Source of the DNA: UBA4246 sp045113695
GTDB lineage: Bacteria; Bacillota; Clostridia; Christensenellales; Aristaeellaceae
DNA length: 12,630 nt
NCBI GenBank assembly: GCA_045113695.1
Contig: JBGUJG010000012.1
Location: 1-12,630, forward strand
Direction of reading: 5' to 3'
Shown here one piece after another: positions 12,124 to 12,630 of the stretch; position 1 is the first letter of the stretch; each line of letters opens with the position of its first letter. The notes under the pieces were generated by a model, which saw only the letters and a list, made by a program, of their open reading frames with translations, did not search any database and was not told the DNA's origin. Position numbers and translations under genes: made by a program.

Positions 12124-12630
12124 AACGCGGGGAGAGGCGCGGAGCCTCTCCCCCATCTGCGATTTCGTGCAGGCATACGCCGCGAAGGACCCCGTCCGGC
12201 TGCACATGCCCGGCCACAAGGGTGCGCCCATACTGGGCTGCGAGGCGCTGGACATCACCGAGATCGACGGCGCGGGCGAGCTGTACGCCGCGGAAGGCCC
12301 CGTCGCCGAGAGCGAGGCCGTCGCCGCCCGGCTGTTCGGCTGCCCCACCTTCTACTCCGCCGAGGGCTCGTCGCTGGCGCTGCGGGCCATGCTGTACCTG
12401 GCGCTGTTCGCGGGGGACCGGCCCCGGCGCGCGCGGCCGCGGGTGCTGGCCGGGCGCAACGCCCACCGCGCGTTCCTCACCGCCGCGGCGCTGCTGGACT
12501 TCGACGTCGCCTGGCTCCTCCCCGCCCCGGGGGATTCCTACCACGCCTGCACCGTGGCCCCGGCGGACGTGGCGGCGGCCCTGGACGGCCCGGACGCGCC
12601 CTTCGACGCCGTGTACCTCACCAGCCCGGA
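12110..12630 (+). CDS. Orn/Lys/Arg decarboxylase family protein, N-terminal part (runs off window)
   Basis: The frame is open from ATG 12110 to the window end (173 complete codons). RLHMPGHKG, DITEIDGAGELYAAEGPVAE, SEAVAARLFG and FYSAEGSS match the start of fold type I PLP-dependent Orn/Lys/Arg decarboxylases of the compact Gram-positive kind (such as B. subtilis SpeA/YaaO), which lack the wing domain of the large enterobacterial enzymes. The PLP lysine and decarboxylation specificity lie beyond the window, so the substrate cannot be told; arginine or lysine is typical for the family. The start overlaps the end of scfB by 14 nt with GGGAG 6 nt upstream, implying co-transcription and translational coupling with scfB. 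Local GC content is very high (51 of 60 bases in 12421-12480). Confidence 0.88.
   Translation, partial: MHSNETRGEARSLSPICDFVQAYAAKDPVRLHMPGHKGAPILGCEALDITEIDGAGELYAAEGPVAESEAVAARLFGCPTFYSAEGSSLALRAMLYLALFAGDRPRRARPRVLAGRNAHRAFLTAAALLDFDVAWLLPAPGDSYHACTVAPADVAAALDGPDAPFDAVYLTSP

Noticed and set aside
10666..12348. 560-codon minus-strand open frame opposite scfB
   Set aside because: It crosses the scfB/decarboxylase boundary and the scfA-scfB terminator, and its translation has no recognisable domain, while scfB is certain.
1..12630. CRISPR array or phage genes
   Set aside because: The only repeated sequence is the two-copy transposon-like element; no short regularly spaced repeats, cas genes, integrases or structural phage genes are visible.

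Overview
The window looks like a chromosomal segment from a fairly GC-rich member of the Clostridia, probably host-associated. The taxonomic clues are a SCIFF precursor peptide next to its radical-SAM maturase (a near-universal Clostridia marker), strong AGGAGG-type ribosome binding sites, sigma-A promoters with 17-bp spacers, and a sialic-acid catabolic cluster of Firmicutes type. No species can be named from the sequence.

Layout. 1-86 is the right end of a repeat element. 188-850 encodes a secreted SH3b protein. 869-1180 holds a second, apparently complete 292-bp copy of the same element, bounded by a perfect 10-bp direct repeat and imperfect terminal inverted repeats. A tRNA-Leu(UAA) gene with its own promoter and terminator follows (1190-1386). 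Then come a 51-codon unknown ORF, nanE and nanK on the + strand, converging through a shared hairpin on a minus-strand operon that reads, from its promoter, binding protein, MalF-type permease, MalG-type permease, nanA (7567 down to 3411). Divergent from it, a consensus promoter drives a YhcH/NanQ-type anomerase, a cytoplasmic SGNH hydrolase and a phosphodiesterase/nucleotide-pyrophosphatase-type enzyme (7824-10258). After a terminator come scfA (SCIFF, too short for routine ORF calling), an attenuator, scfB, and the first 173 codons of an Orn/Lys/Arg decarboxylase that runs off the window.

How the genes work together. The ABC transporter probably imports free sialic acid. The YhcH-like protein would open the sugar ring, NanA would split it to ManNAc and pyruvate, NanK would phosphorylate ManNAc and NanE would epimerise it to GlcNAc-6-P. 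The SGNH hydrolase could remove O-acetyl groups from imported sialic acid; the role of the phosphodiesterase is open. No transporter ATPase, regulator, nagA or nagB is present here.

The most unusual features are (1) the repeat element: both copies end exactly 43 nt upstream of a TATACTGAAG -10 region, which suggests a small non-autonomous transposon inserting at a fixed place upstream of sigma-A promoters; and (2) the SCIFF peptide, which has seven rather than six cysteines and Gly at the position where studied SCIFF peptides have the Thr that accepts the thioether. GC content also rises sharply in the last kilobase.
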